DNA from: Ruminimicrobiellum sp045223915
GTDB taxonomy: Bacteria; Elusimicrobiota; Endomicrobiia; Endomicrobiales; Endomicrobiaceae
Reading direction: 5' to 3'
Assembly (NCBI GenBank): GCA_045223915.1
Contig: JBGUZU010000034.1
Span: 62,001 to 126,000, forward strand
DNA: 64,000 nucleotides
Numbering within the stretch: the first letter of the stretch is position 1; each line of letters begins with the position of its first letter. Both the position numbers and the translations under genes were made by a program. The notes beneath the pieces are model-generated. The model was given only the letters and a program-made list of their open reading frames with translations. It had not been told where the DNA came from and did not search any database. This document shows, piece by piece, positions 43,334 to 51,036 of this stretch.

Positions 43334-45007
43334 ATGATATTAGATAAATATGCAAGACGAGATTTTACATCTTATGAAGATTTTTTTGAAAATTTTAAAA
43401 TAAATGTTCCGGAAAATTTTAATTTCGGATTTGATGTAGTTGATGCAACCGCAGACGAAGAACCTAACAAAAAAGCTTTGGTTTGGTGCAACGAACACGG
43501 TGAAAACAGAACTTTCACTTTTTTGGATATGAAAAAAGAAACAAACAAAGCCGTAAATTTCTTTAAATCTTTAGGCATTAAAAAAGGCGACTTTGTTATG
43601 CTTATTTTGAAGAGAAGATTTGAGTATTGGATAAGTTTGGTTGCATTACACAAACTTGGTGCTGTGGCAATTCCTGCAACGCATTTGTTGAAAGAAAAAG
43701 ATATTTCTTACAGAGTAAATGCAGCAGATGTTAAGATGATAATTGCGGTAGATTTTTCAGATTTGTTGCAAAGAATAGACAATTGTCAAAAAGATTGTCC
43801 TACACTAAAACATAAAGTTGTTGTAGCAGGCAAAAGAGACGGTTGGTACAGTTTTACCGATGAAGTTGCAAAACAGTCCGATGTCTTTGAAAGACCTACA
43901 GGTGCCGAAGCAACACATAACGACGATAAAATGTTGATATATTTTACGTCGGGAACAACAAGCTTGCCTAAAATGGCATTACACGATTTTACTTACCCGT
44001 TAGGCCACATTTTAACAGCAAAATTTTGGCAAAATGTTGAAGAAAACGGTTGCCATTTAACACTTGCGGATACCGGTTGGGCAAAAGCTGCATGGGGTAA
44101 AATTTACGGTCAATGGATTTCAGGGTGTGCGGTATTTGTTTACGATTTCGACAAATTTCATCCTACCGATGTTTTAGATATTATATCTAAACACAATATT
44201 ACTTCTTTTTGTGGTCCTGCAACCGTTTACAGATTTTTAATTAAAGAAGATTTATCTAAATATGATTTTTCAAAATTGAAATATTGTTGTGTAGCGGGTG
44301 AAGCTTTAAACCCTGAAGTATTTAATCAGTGGGAAAAACTTACCGGACACAAAATTATGGAAGGATTCGGGCAAAGCGAAGGACCTATTTTGGTAGGAAA
44401 CTTTGTATGGATAAAACCTAAACCCGGTTCTATGGGAAAACCTTCTCCTACATTCAATATAGATATTGTTGATGATGACGGAAATCCTTGTGAAGACGGT
44501 AAAGAAGGTAACCTGATAGTAAGAATGCCCGACGGCAAAAAACCTACGGGACTTTTCTGCGGATATTATAAGAGCCCGGACAAAACAAAAGAAGTATGGC
44601 ACGACAATATGTATTTTACAGGCGATGTTGTTTATAAAGACGAAGACGGTTATTTCTGGTTTGTAGGAAGAGCCGATGATGTTATAAAAAGTTCGGGATA
44701 CAGAATCGGGCCTTTCGAAGTTGAAAGTGCTTTGATGGAACATCCTGCGGTTTTGGAATGTGCAATTACCGCGGTTCCAGATCCTGTTAGAGGACAAGTT
44801 GTTAAAGCAACAATCGTTTTAGCAAAAGGTTATCATGCAAGCGACTCTTTGGTTGTAGAATTACAAAACCATGTTAAAAATGTTACTGCTCCTTATAAGT
44901 ATCCGAGAGTAGTTGAGTTTGTTGATGAGCTACCTAAAACAATCAGCGGTAAAATAAGAAAAGTAGCAATCAGAGAAGCAGATAAAGCAAAACATACAGC
45001 AAAGTAA
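43334..45007 (+). CDS. AMP-forming acyl-CoA synthetase (acetate/short-medium chain type)
   Basis: Activates a carboxylic acid to its CoA thioester through an acyl-adenylate. 557 residues of the ANL family. The phosphate loop is IYFTSGTTSLPKMALHD near residue 205 (Ser where Gly is usual), followed by LADTGWAKAAWGKIYGQW, GEALNPEVFNQW (about 325), GFGQSEGPILVG (about 345), YFTGDVVYKDEDGYFWFVGR (about 432) with the hinge DDVIKSSGYRIGPFEVES, and the catalytic lysine in LPKTISGKIRK near 540. The acyl chain cannot be read from sequence. It is 15 bases behind the XRE-cupin regulator and 36 bases ahead of argJ. Confidence 0.93.
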   Translation: MILDKYARRDFTSYEDFFENFKINVPENFNFGFDVVDATADEEPNKKALVWCNEHGENRTFTFLDMKKETNKAVNFFKSLGIKKGDFVMLILKRRFEYWISLVALHKLGAVAIPATHLLKEKDISYRVNAADVKMIIAVDFSDLLQRIDNCQKDCPTLKHKVVVAGKRDGWYSFTDEVAKQSDVFERPTGAEATHNDDKMLIYFTSGTTSLPKMALHDFTYPLGHILTAKFWQNVEENGCHLTLADTGWAKAAWGKIYGQWISGCAVFVYDFDKFHPTDVLDIISKHNITSFCGPATVYRFLIKEDLSKYDFSKLKYCCVAGEALNPEVFNQWEKLTGHKIMEGFGQSEGPILVGNFVWIKPKPGSMGKPSPTFNIDIVDDDGNPCEDGKEGNLIVRMPDGKKPTGLFCGYYKSPDKTKEVWHDNMYFTGDVVYKDEDGYFWFVGRADDVIKSSGYRIGPFEVESALMEHPAVLECAITAVPDPVRGQVVKATIVLAKGYHASDSLVVELQNHVKNVTAPYKYPRVVEFVDELPKTISGKIRKVAIREADKAKHTAK

Positions 45008-45043
45008 TCTGGCATATTTCTTATAAAATTTGAGGAGACATAA

Positions 45044-46237
45044 ATGTTACCTAAAGGTTTTTATTGTGGCGGTTTGCATAGCGGTATAGCAAAAAATAAA
45101 AGTAAAAATGATTTTGCATTATTTTATTCGGATAGTCCTTGCACTGTTGCGGGGATGTTTACCGGCAGTTTGGTTAAAGCTGCACCTGTTTTAATAGATA
45201 TAGACAGAATAAAAAAATACAGATTGTTTCAGGCAATAGTTGCAAATTCAGGTTGTGCAAATGCTTGTACAGGTAAACAAGGTAAAAGAGATGCTTTAAT
45301 AGTTTGTAAAGAAGTGGCAAAACATTTAAAGATATCGGATACGGATATATTGGTAGCCTCAACAGGTGTTATAGGTGATTTTTTACCTGTAGATAAAATG
45401 GTTAAAGCTGTTCCGCAACTTGTTGAAAATATTAAGAAAAAAGATGAACTTGCAGCAGTATCGTCAATTATGACAACAGATACTTATCCTAAATATATTT
45501 CCAAAAAAATTAAAGTTTCAACAGGTGAAATAAAAATTTGGGCATGTACAAAAGGTTCGGGAATGATTCATCCCAACTTACAGGGACTTCATGCAACGAT
45601 GTTGTCTTTTATTTTAACAGATGCTCAGTTATATCAAAAACAATTACAAAAAGTTACCGAAGTTGCTGTTAAACAATCTTATAATTGTATTTCTGTTGAC
45701 GGTGATACATCTACAAACGATACTGTTTTGGTTCTGGCAAACGGGCAAAGTAATACAGGAAAACTTGATGCAAAAGATTTGGAAATATTTCAACAAGCAT
45801 TAAACGAAGTTACTTTAAAGTTGGCAAAAATGATGGCAAGTGACGGTGAAGGTGCAACAAGAATGATAGAAATTTTTGTTAAAAATACCAAGAAACACGA
45901 GGATGCCGAAAAAATTGCCGCAACCGTTGCAACTTCTCCGTTGGTAAAAACAGCATTGTTCGGCTCGGATGCAAATTGGGGAAGAATCCTTGCCGCTCTC
46001 GGTAGAGCGGGAGTAAAAGTAAATCCCGACAAAATTGATATTTATATAGGCGATGTCTTGACTGCCAGAGATGGTATGGCGGTAAAGTTTGATGAAAAAA
46101 AAGCTAAAAAAATATTGCAACAAAAAGAATGCATAATTACCATAGATGTAAAGTCCGGCGGAAAACAGTGGGCTAGATATTACACTTGCGACTTTTCTTA
46201 TGATTATGTAAAGATCAACGGATCTTACAGAAGCTAA
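45044..46237 (+). CDS. argJ: Bifunctional ornithine acetyltransferase / N-acetylglutamate synthase
   Basis: Moves the acetyl group from N-acetylornithine to glutamate (and may also use acetyl-CoA) in arginine synthesis. 397 residues. Family marks are GMFTGSLVKAAPV (about 43), VANSGCANACTGKQG (about 66), ASTGVIGDFLPVDKM (about 105), and the autocleavage site HATMLSFILTDA near residue 183, where Thr becomes the nucleophile of the beta chain, then SVDGDTSTNDTVLVLANGQ and MASDGEGATR. The C-terminus is complete. No other arg gene is in the window. AGGAGA ribosome-binding site. Confidence 0.95.
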   Translation: MLPKGFYCGGLHSGIAKNKSKNDFALFYSDSPCTVAGMFTGSLVKAAPVLIDIDRIKKYRLFQAIVANSGCANACTGKQGKRDALIVCKEVAKHLKISDTDILVASTGVIGDFLPVDKMVKAVPQLVENIKKKDELAAVSSIMTTDTYPKYISKKIKVSTGEIKIWACTKGSGMIHPNLQGLHATMLSFILTDAQLYQKQLQKVTEVAVKQSYNCISVDGDTSTNDTVLVLANGQSNTGKLDAKDLEIFQQALNEVTLKLAKMMASDGEGATRMIEIFVKNTKKHEDAEKIAATVATSPLVKTALFGSDANWGRILAALGRAGVKVNPDKIDIYIGDVLTARDGMAVKFDEKKAKKILQQKECIITIDVKSGGKQWARYYTCDFSYDYVKINGSYRS

Positions 46238-46265
46238 AAAACAGAAATATTTTGGCTACAATTTT

Positions 46266-46316
46266 GAAACGCAAGGTCTTGAGTATTATAAGACATACAC
46301 ATCACACTTGCGTTTC
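46266..46316 (+). terminator. Stem-loop after argJ
   Basis: GAAACGCAAG (46266-46275) pairs with CTTGCGTTTC (46307-46316); GTCTT (46276-46280) and AAGAC (46290-46294) form an inner stem. The following bases are T-rich. It is probably the argJ terminator. Confidence 0.6.
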
Positions 46317-46381
46317 TTTATTTCGCACAAAATTTTTTCTGTTTTTTTCTGCCCATAGATTTTTATGGTTTTAATAAAAAT

Positions 46382-46413
46382 AAAAAGCGAGAACAGAAAT
46401 ATTCTCGCTTTTT
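46382..46413. terminator. Bidirectional terminator between argJ and the FAD oxidase
   Basis: AAAAAGCGAGA (46382-46392) pairs with TCTCGCTTTTT (46403-46413). Both strands have A and T runs, fitting convergent genes argJ and the flavoprotein gene. Confidence 0.8.
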
Positions 46414-46432
46414 TCATTGTTGTTAGTTTGTC

Positions 46433-46453
46433 ATCCCGTACTTGATACGGGAT
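46433..46453. repeat. Small dispersed-type palindrome ATCCCGTA/TACGGGAT
   Basis: ATCCCGTA (46433-46440), loop CTTGA, TACGGGAT (46446-46453). The sequence, including its flank TTTGTC, is like a short palindrome scattered in many unrelated bacterial genomes. One copy is seen here, in a locally GC-richer patch next to an 8-bp-period array. Confidence 0.5.
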
Positions 46454-46481
46454 CTCGCCGTTGCCGTCAGTCGTTGTCGTT

Positions 46482-46515
46482 ACAAATCAGCCAATCATCC
46501 AATCTTCTAATCTTC
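46482..46515 (-). repeat. 8-bp-period array at the end of the FAD oxidase gene
   Basis: Read on the minus strand: GAAGATTA, GAAGATTG, GATGATTG, GCTGATTT. The first unit overlaps the reading frame and gives the last codons GAA GAT and the stop TAG of the oxidase gene. Only one arm is present. Confidence 0.7.
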
Positions 46516-47997
46516 CGTTGCTCTAAACATATTATCTCTTCCCAAAATGTTCGACGGATCAAGAGATAATTTAAATTTTCTCATTTCCTCTATTCCTTCA
46601 TCACCGAGCATCGCCAGTAAAAAAGGATGTTTTACTTTGCCTATTCCGTGTTCGGCGGTAACAGTTCCGCCAAGACTTACGGCTTTTTGTGCTATTTCAA
46701 GATAAATTTTTCTGCACTTTTCATATTCTTCTTTTGTTGAAGCAATAATGTTTGCATGTAAATGACTTTCACCGATATGGCCGAAAGTTAAATTAAAAAG
46801 TTTGTTTTCCGTAAATTTTTGTTCGCAAAAATAAATCATTTCGTGTAACTTGTTATGAGGAACGGCAACATCCGTTCCGACCTTCGGAATTTTATTTTTC
46901 TTTACAATTTCATTTACGACTTCCGGAATTTTGTGTCTGAAAATTCTGAATTCTTCCTGTTCTTTTGCATTTGATGCAAACCAAACATCATCGGTATTTA
47001 TTCCGTATTTTTCAATTATATTTATCCATTTTTCCATTAAAGTATCATATGTGTCTTTTGTACAATCTTGTTCAAATAAAATTCCGGCATCTACATTGTT
47101 CGGAATAATGGGATAATAAGGTTTTATTAAATTAAGTGCATTTTTGTCGAAATATTCTACAGACATTGCATTTATATCTAATGAACCTGTTTTTTTATTC
47201 TTTTCGGAAAGTTCTCTTACTTCTTTTACAAAATCCCATGATGTTTCTTTCTTATCAAAAAATATTATTCCGCCGAATAACATTTCAAACGGTCTTATTA
47301 AAATAAGTTCCGCCGAAATTATTACACCTAAAGTTCCTTCATGTCCTATAAAGATATCGATTAAATCCGCATTTTTATAATTGTAATAACCTGCGGCATT
47401 TTTTATATGAGGTAAATTATATTTCGGTAATTGTAATGTTTTTGTCCCTGAATTTGTTTTTAATATAACCGTTCCGTTATCATCGGCAAAAGTTTCACCT
47501 CTTTTAATTTTTGCAAAAGAACCGTCACAAAAAACTATTTCTATTGCATTTATATATTTTCTGGTTGTGCCGTATTTAAATCCTCTGCCTCCGGAAGCAT
47601 CTGTTGAAATGTTCCCGCCGATAGTTGCATTCTTTTCCGTTGGATCGGGAGCATACATCCAACCGTTTTCCAAAACATAACTTTTTATTTGGTTTACGAT
47701 AGCACCGCTTCCGACAGTTATAAGTGCTTTATCTTTTGATATTTCCTGTATTTGTCCGATAGAATTAAATTTTTCGGTAGATAATATCACTCCGCCGTAA
47801 GCAAGACATCCGCCCGTTACACCGGTACATCCGGCAGCTACCGTTACGGGAATTTTTTTATCGGAACATTCTTTTAATAGCAAAGAAACATCTTCTTTAG
47901 TTTCCGGAATAAAAAGTTTATCTGCATTTGCTCCTATCATCCCCGAAGCATCTTCTAAATAGTGATTAAAAGTATCTTTATCTGTTTTAATAATCAT
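46507..47997 (-). CDS. FAD-binding oxidase (glycolate/D-lactate dehydrogenase GlcD type)
   Basis: 496 residues of the PCMH/VAO flavoprotein family. The FAD-binding half has IPVTVAAGCTGVTGGCLAYG near residue 55 and APDPTEKNATIGGNISTDAS near 118, with FKYGTTRKYI; the C-terminal oxidase half has FGHIGESHLHANI near 415 and TAEHGIGKVKHPFL near 455. Members oxidise D-2-hydroxy acids such as D-lactate or glycolate to keto acids. There is no iron-sulfur partner (GlcF) nearby. The ATG at 47997 stands only 6 bases from a TATAAT, suggesting a leaderless transcript. Confidence 0.9.
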   Translation of the reverse strand: MIIKTDKDTFNHYLEDASGMIGANADKLFIPETKEDVSLLLKECSDKKIPVTVAAGCTGVTGGCLAYGGVILSTEKFNSIGQIQEISKDKALITVGSGAIVNQIKSYVLENGWMYAPDPTEKNATIGGNISTDASGGRGFKYGTTRKYINAIEIVFCDGSFAKIKRGETFADDNGTVILKTNSGTKTLQLPKYNLPHIKNAAGYYNYKNADLIDIFIGHEGTLGVIISAELILIRPFEMLFGGIIFFDKKETSWDFVKEVRELSEKNKKTGSLDINAMSVEYFDKNALNLIKPYYPIIPNNVDAGILFEQDCTKDTYDTLMEKWINIIEKYGINTDDVWFASNAKEQEEFRIFRHKIPEVVNEIVKKNKIPKVGTDVAVPHNKLHEMIYFCEQKFTENKLFNLTFGHIGESHLHANIIASTKEEYEKCRKIYLEIAQKAVSLGGTVTAEHGIGKVKHPFLLAMLGDEGIEEMRKFKLSLDPSNILGRDNMFRATED

Positions 47998-48003
47998 GCC
48001 CGT

Positions 48004-48033
48004 ATTATATCATTTTTTTATTTTTGTTCCGAA
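48004..48033 (-). promoter_or_regulatory. Candidate leaderless promoter of the FAD oxidase gene
   Basis: On the minus strand TATAAT (48009-48004) ends 6 bases before the ATG. The -35 region is weak: TTCGGA with an 18-base spacer. Confidence 0.5.
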
Positions 48034-48114
48034 ATTACTAATTGTCGTTTCCGTTCTGTATTTTTTCTATCCAATTTAATATAATAAACATTAGCAATTA
48101 TTTTAGAGGTATAT

Positions 48115-48624
48115 ATGGCAATTTTGAAAATAGTAAAATACGGTGATCCCGTATTAAGAAAAAAAACAGCACCTGTAACGGAAATTACCGACGATATTAT
48201 ACAATTGGCTGAAGATATGTTGGAAACAATGTATGCTGCTCCCGGTGTAGGCCTTGCCGGTCCGCAAGTTGGAGTTTCTTTACAAATTTGTGTCATAGAT
48301 GTCGTTCCGGAAGGGAAAAGAAAGCCCATAGTATTAATAAATCCAAAAGTTTTATCCGGAGAAGATAAAGTTGAATTGGAAGAAGGTTGTTTGTCTTTTC
48401 CGAAAATTTATGAAAAAGTAAAAAGATGGAATAAAGTTCGTGTAGAATATGTAGACTTAAAAGGTAATTTAAAAGAAGTTGAAGTTGAAGGTTTTTTAGC
48501 TAAAGCATTTCAACATGAAATAGATCATCTTAACGGTAAAGTATTTATAGATTATCTTCCGGATTGGAAAAGAAAACTCGTCGAAAAAGAAATAAGAAGA
48601 AGAAAAAAAGGAAAAAATTGGTGA
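48115..48624 (+). CDS. def: Peptide deformylase
   Basis: Removes the formyl group from new proteins. 169 residues. The three zinc motifs are present: GVGLAGPQVG (about residue 44), EGCLSFP (about 90) and QHEIDHLNG (about 133). The C-terminal tail is very basic (RKLVEKEIRRRKKGKNW). A TATAAT at 48080-48085 lies upstream, and TAGAGG precedes the ATG. Its stop overlaps the GTG start of fmt by three or four bases, the classic def-fmt pair. Confidence 0.97.
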   Translation: MAILKIVKYGDPVLRKKTAPVTEITDDIIQLAEDMLETMYAAPGVGLAGPQVGVSLQICVIDVVPEGKRKPIVLINPKVLSGEDKVELEEGCLSFPKIYEKVKRWNKVRVEYVDLKGNLKEVEVEGFLAKAFQHEIDHLNGKVFIDYLPDWKRKLVEKEIRRRKKGKNW

Positions 48625-49559
48625 AAATAATATTTTTCGGAACAGCAAACATTTCTAAATATTTTTTGGAAAATATAGATAGTAAACATGAAGTAGTATC
48701 TGTTGTTACCATGTGCGATAAACCAGTAGGCAGATCAAACAAAATAAAACCTCCTGCGGTTAAAGAATATGCAATGGAAAAAAATATTCCATATATACAA
48801 GTTGATAAATTCAATGATGAAATCTCACAGCAAATAAAAAATTATAATGCAGATGTCGGTGTAGTTGTGTCTTTCGGAAAAATTATTCCCGAAAAAGTTT
48901 TTACTTTACCGAAATACGGATGTTTCAATATACATTTTTCATTGCTTCCCAAATATAGAGGAGCATCTCCGGTTCAACAAGCACTAATAGACGGTAGTAC
49001 GAAAACAGGTGTTACTGCTTTTTATATTGAAAAAGGTTTAGATACCGGAAATATTTTGTTGCAGAAGGAATTGGATATAGATTTAAAAGATACGTCTGAA
49101 ACTTTGTTCGATAAATTAAATATTTTGGGCGTAAAAGTAATGAATGATGCTTTAGCTCTGCTTGATAGCGGTAATTGTTTAGCCAAAAAACAGGAAGGAG
49201 AACCTTCTTTTTGTTCCGTGTTTACAAAAGAAAACGGAAAAATAGATTGGAATAAGTCTGCAACCGAAATTTACAATTTATATAGAGGGCTTTATTTGTG
49301 GCCGAAAATTTTTTGTACTATCGGTGACGGCAGAATGTCAGGTAAAACAATGAAAATATTAGAGTGTAGCATAGAGAAAGACTTGTCAAATGCAAAGGCA
49401 GGAACTATACTTGAAATAAAGAAAGGCTTAGGCTTTGTAGTAAAGTGCGGTAAAGAAGCTTTGTTTGTGACAAAAGTTCAGCCGGAAAGCAAGGCTCAAA
49501 TGTCTGCTTTTGATTTTGTAAACGGGGCACAAATTAAAGTTGGAAGTTTGCTTTTATAA
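48621..49559 (+). CDS. fmt: Methionyl-tRNA formyltransferase
   Basis: Formylates initiator Met-tRNA. 312 residues from the GTG at 48621. This start is chosen because KIIFFGTANISKYFL is the normal N-terminus of Fmt and a GGAAAAA purine run lies before it; an ATG at 48564 would add a Lys/Arg-only tail overlapping def. The formyl-folate domain has VVSFGKIIPEKVF and FNIHFSLLPKYRGASPVQQA near residue 110 with the catalytic Asn/His/Asp, and GVTAFYIEKGLDTG; the C-terminal OB-like domain starts near 205. Translationally coupled to def. Confidence 0.95.
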   Translation: MKIIFFGTANISKYFLENIDSKHEVVSVVTMCDKPVGRSNKIKPPAVKEYAMEKNIPYIQVDKFNDEISQQIKNYNADVGVVVSFGKIIPEKVFTLPKYGCFNIHFSLLPKYRGASPVQQALIDGSTKTGVTAFYIEKGLDTGNILLQKELDIDLKDTSETLFDKLNILGVKVMNDALALLDSGNCLAKKQEGEPSFCSVFTKENGKIDWNKSATEIYNLYRGLYLWPKIFCTIGDGRMSGKTMKILECSIEKDLSNAKAGTILEIKKGLGFVVKCGKEALFVTKVQPESKAQMSAFDFVNGAQIKVGSLLL

Positions 49560-49597
49560 AAAATCAATAATATATTGATAAATTAAATGTTTTTAGC

Positions 49598-49626
49598 TTG
49601 ACAACAGGAACAACTTTTTATATCAT
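49598..49626 (+). promoter_or_regulatory. Leaderless-type promoter of the small coiled-coil gene
   Basis: TTGACA (49598-49603), a 17-base spacer and TATCAT (49621-49626), only 5 bases before the ATG at 49632. No ribosome-binding site fits. Transcription should start at or next to the A of the ATG. Confidence 0.7.
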
Positions 49627-49631
49627 AAACT

Positions 49632-49874
49632 ATGGAAAAGTTTGAAATTGACGAAGCATTATATGACTCTTTATGTAAGAAGTTAATTAAGACGAGAAAA
49701 GAATATAGTGATTTAAAAGATAAGTTTGCTAAGTTGGAAGTTGAAAATAAGTTTCTCAGTAAAGAGATTAAAAGTTTAAAAGAAACAAACTTGAAGTTGT
49801 TGAAATTTCAAGATAAAAAAGAAAGAATTATTAATAAAATAAAAAAAATTTTAGTAAAAATAGATAATATTTAG
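49632..49874 (+). CDS. Small coiled-coil protein, probable cell-division accessory
   Basis: 80 residues, almost wholly predicted coiled coil (KLIKTRKEYSDLKDKFAKLE and onward, with Leu/Ile at heptad spacing), highly charged, with no membrane segment. It is 14 bases ahead of a ZapA-like gene, and small coiled-coil genes of ZapB-like or unnamed type often stand there. I do not recognise a named family. The mRNA is likely leaderless (see promoter). Confidence 0.6.
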   Translation: MEKFEIDEALYDSLCKKLIKTRKEYSDLKDKFAKLEVENKFLSKEIKSLKETNLKLLKFQDKKERIINKIKKILVKIDNI

Positions 49875-49888
49875 CAGTAAGGATAAAA

Positions 49889-50182
49889 ATGGTAGATATA
49901 AATGCAACGATAATGGGACTTCCTCCCGTTAATATTATTGACAACGAAATAACAGAATTTGATGCAAATTGTGCTATTGAGTTGGCAAATAAAATATATG
50001 AGCAGGTAAAAAAAGAGCATAGCGATGTTTTTGATACGGGCATATTAAGAGCCTATGCTATTTTTAAGATTGTGTTGGAATTACAAACAATCAAGGGTAA
50101 TCAAGAAGTATTTTTAGATACAAATACTAAAAGAATGAAAGAGTTAATAAAATTGGTAGAATCCATAGATTCTCCGATTTAA
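49889..50182 (+). CDS. ZapA-like cell-division protein
   Basis: 97 residues. The N-terminal beta part MVDINATIMGLPPVNIIDNE and the helix that follows (ANCAIELANKIYEQVKKEHSDV, then ILRAYAIFKIVLELQ) fit the ZapA layout, though sequence identity is low. ZapA binds FtsZ and tightens the division ring. Synteny supports it: a coiled-coil gene before, a 6S RNA-like sequence and fau after, as in the zapA-ssrS-fau order of proteobacteria. Alternative: an unrelated small helical protein. Confidence 0.65.
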   Translation: MVDINATIMGLPPVNIIDNEITEFDANCAIELANKIYEQVKKEHSDVFDTGILRAYAIFKIVLELQTIKGNQEVFLDTNTKRMKELIKLVESIDSPI

Positions 50183-50198
50183 AATATATAGAAATATA

Positions 50199-50357
50199 TA
50201 CCCTGCATTGTTGGTGATTTTTAGTTAGAGTATTTATTCCGATGAAGTTCTTTAGGAGAAAATACATGCGAGTTATGCAAATTAGCATAAACCATGTTTC
50301 TCACTTATAAAAAAGGGCTTTAAATACCTAACGGACACGGCAAGTGCGGGGGTTTTT
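50199..50357 (+). ncRNA. ssrS: Probable 6S RNA
   Basis: The intergenic stretch folds as a long bent rod. The closing helix pairs ACCCTGCATTG (50200-50210) with CAAGTGCGGGGGT (50341-50353), with wobble pairs. The next helix pairs GTTAGAGTATTTA (50224-50236) with TAAATACCTAAC (50321-50332), with a single A bulge. A large open region follows on both sides (about 50237-50255 and 50303-50320). The distal arm has GAGAAAATACATG (50256-50268) with CATGTTTCTC (50293-50302), capped by TTATGC/GCATAA (50273-50278, 50285-50290). T-run at 50353-50357 ends it. This shape and the position before fau are those of 6S RNA, which binds sigma-70 RNA polymerase. Confidence 0.72.
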
Positions 50358-50407
50358 CTTTTTTAGGGAAAATAGTTTTTTGTATAAATGTTACGAGGTA
50401 AAAGGTA

Positions 50408-51010
50408 ATGAATGAATTACAAAATTCAGAAAAAAGTAAGATAAGGTACGATTATCTTAAAATCAGGGACAGGTTAGAGCCGACTTTAAGGTTTGCTTAC
50501 AGTAACATAATTTTATCAAGAATAAAAAAATTGAAGGAATATCAAAATTCTCAAATGGTTATGTTTTACTTGTCTTATGGTTCGGAAGTTGTTACGGATA
50601 TGATGATAAACGAAATGTTATTGGATGGTAAAGATGTTGCCGTTCCCGTAATACAAAATCCGGGTGATGGTATTATGACTGCCGTTAGAATCAATAAACT
50701 TGAAGATTGTTTCGATAAAGTTTATGGAATCAGACAACCGGAATTTAATGAAGATGAAGTTGTAGCTAAAGAAGATATCGACTTGATTTTTGTTCCGGGA
50801 ATAGTTTTTGATACCAACGGCTACAGAGTAGGTTACGGTAAAGGTTATTATGACAGATGGCTTGAAGGTACGGATATTTCAAAAAGAGTAGGTCTTGCTT
50901 TTGAAATACAATTAACGGATAAGATACCTAACGGGAAATACGATTTGCCGGTAGGCAGAATTTTAACTGAAAAAAGAGTGATAGAAGTTTCTAAAATTTG
51001 TAAAAAATAA
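50408..51010 (+). CDS. fau: 5-formyltetrahydrofolate cyclo-ligase
   Basis: Converts 5-formyl-THF to methenyl-THF with ATP. 200 residues. Family marks are the N-terminal basic helix KIRYDYLKIRDRLE, VMFYLSYGSEVVTDMMI near residue 56, IFVPGIVFDTNGYRVGYGKG near 127 (the GYGKGYYDR nucleotide/folate loop), and VGLAFEIQL near 163. Known also as ygfA; in proteobacteria it follows 6S RNA. AGAGGTAA-like purine run before the ATG. Confidence 0.95.
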   Translation: MNELQNSEKSKIRYDYLKIRDRLEPTLRFAYSNIILSRIKKLKEYQNSQMVMFYLSYGSEVVTDMMINEMLLDGKDVAVPVIQNPGDGIMTAVRINKLEDCFDKVYGIRQPEFNEDEVVAKEDIDLIFVPGIVFDTNGYRVGYGKGYYDRWLEGTDISKRVGLAFEIQLTDKIPNGKYDLPVGRILTEKRVIEVSKICKK

Positions 51011-51036
51011 TTTATATATATAGGGGAGCATAGGGT

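Noticed and set aside
46266..46316. Stem-loop after argJ as a riboswitch
   Set aside because: It lies downstream of argJ and faces a convergent gene, so it has no gene to control; terminator is simpler.
48564..48620. Upstream ATG start of fmt
   Set aside because: It adds a Lys/Arg-only tail translated from def in another frame; the GTG at 48621 gives the family N-terminus.
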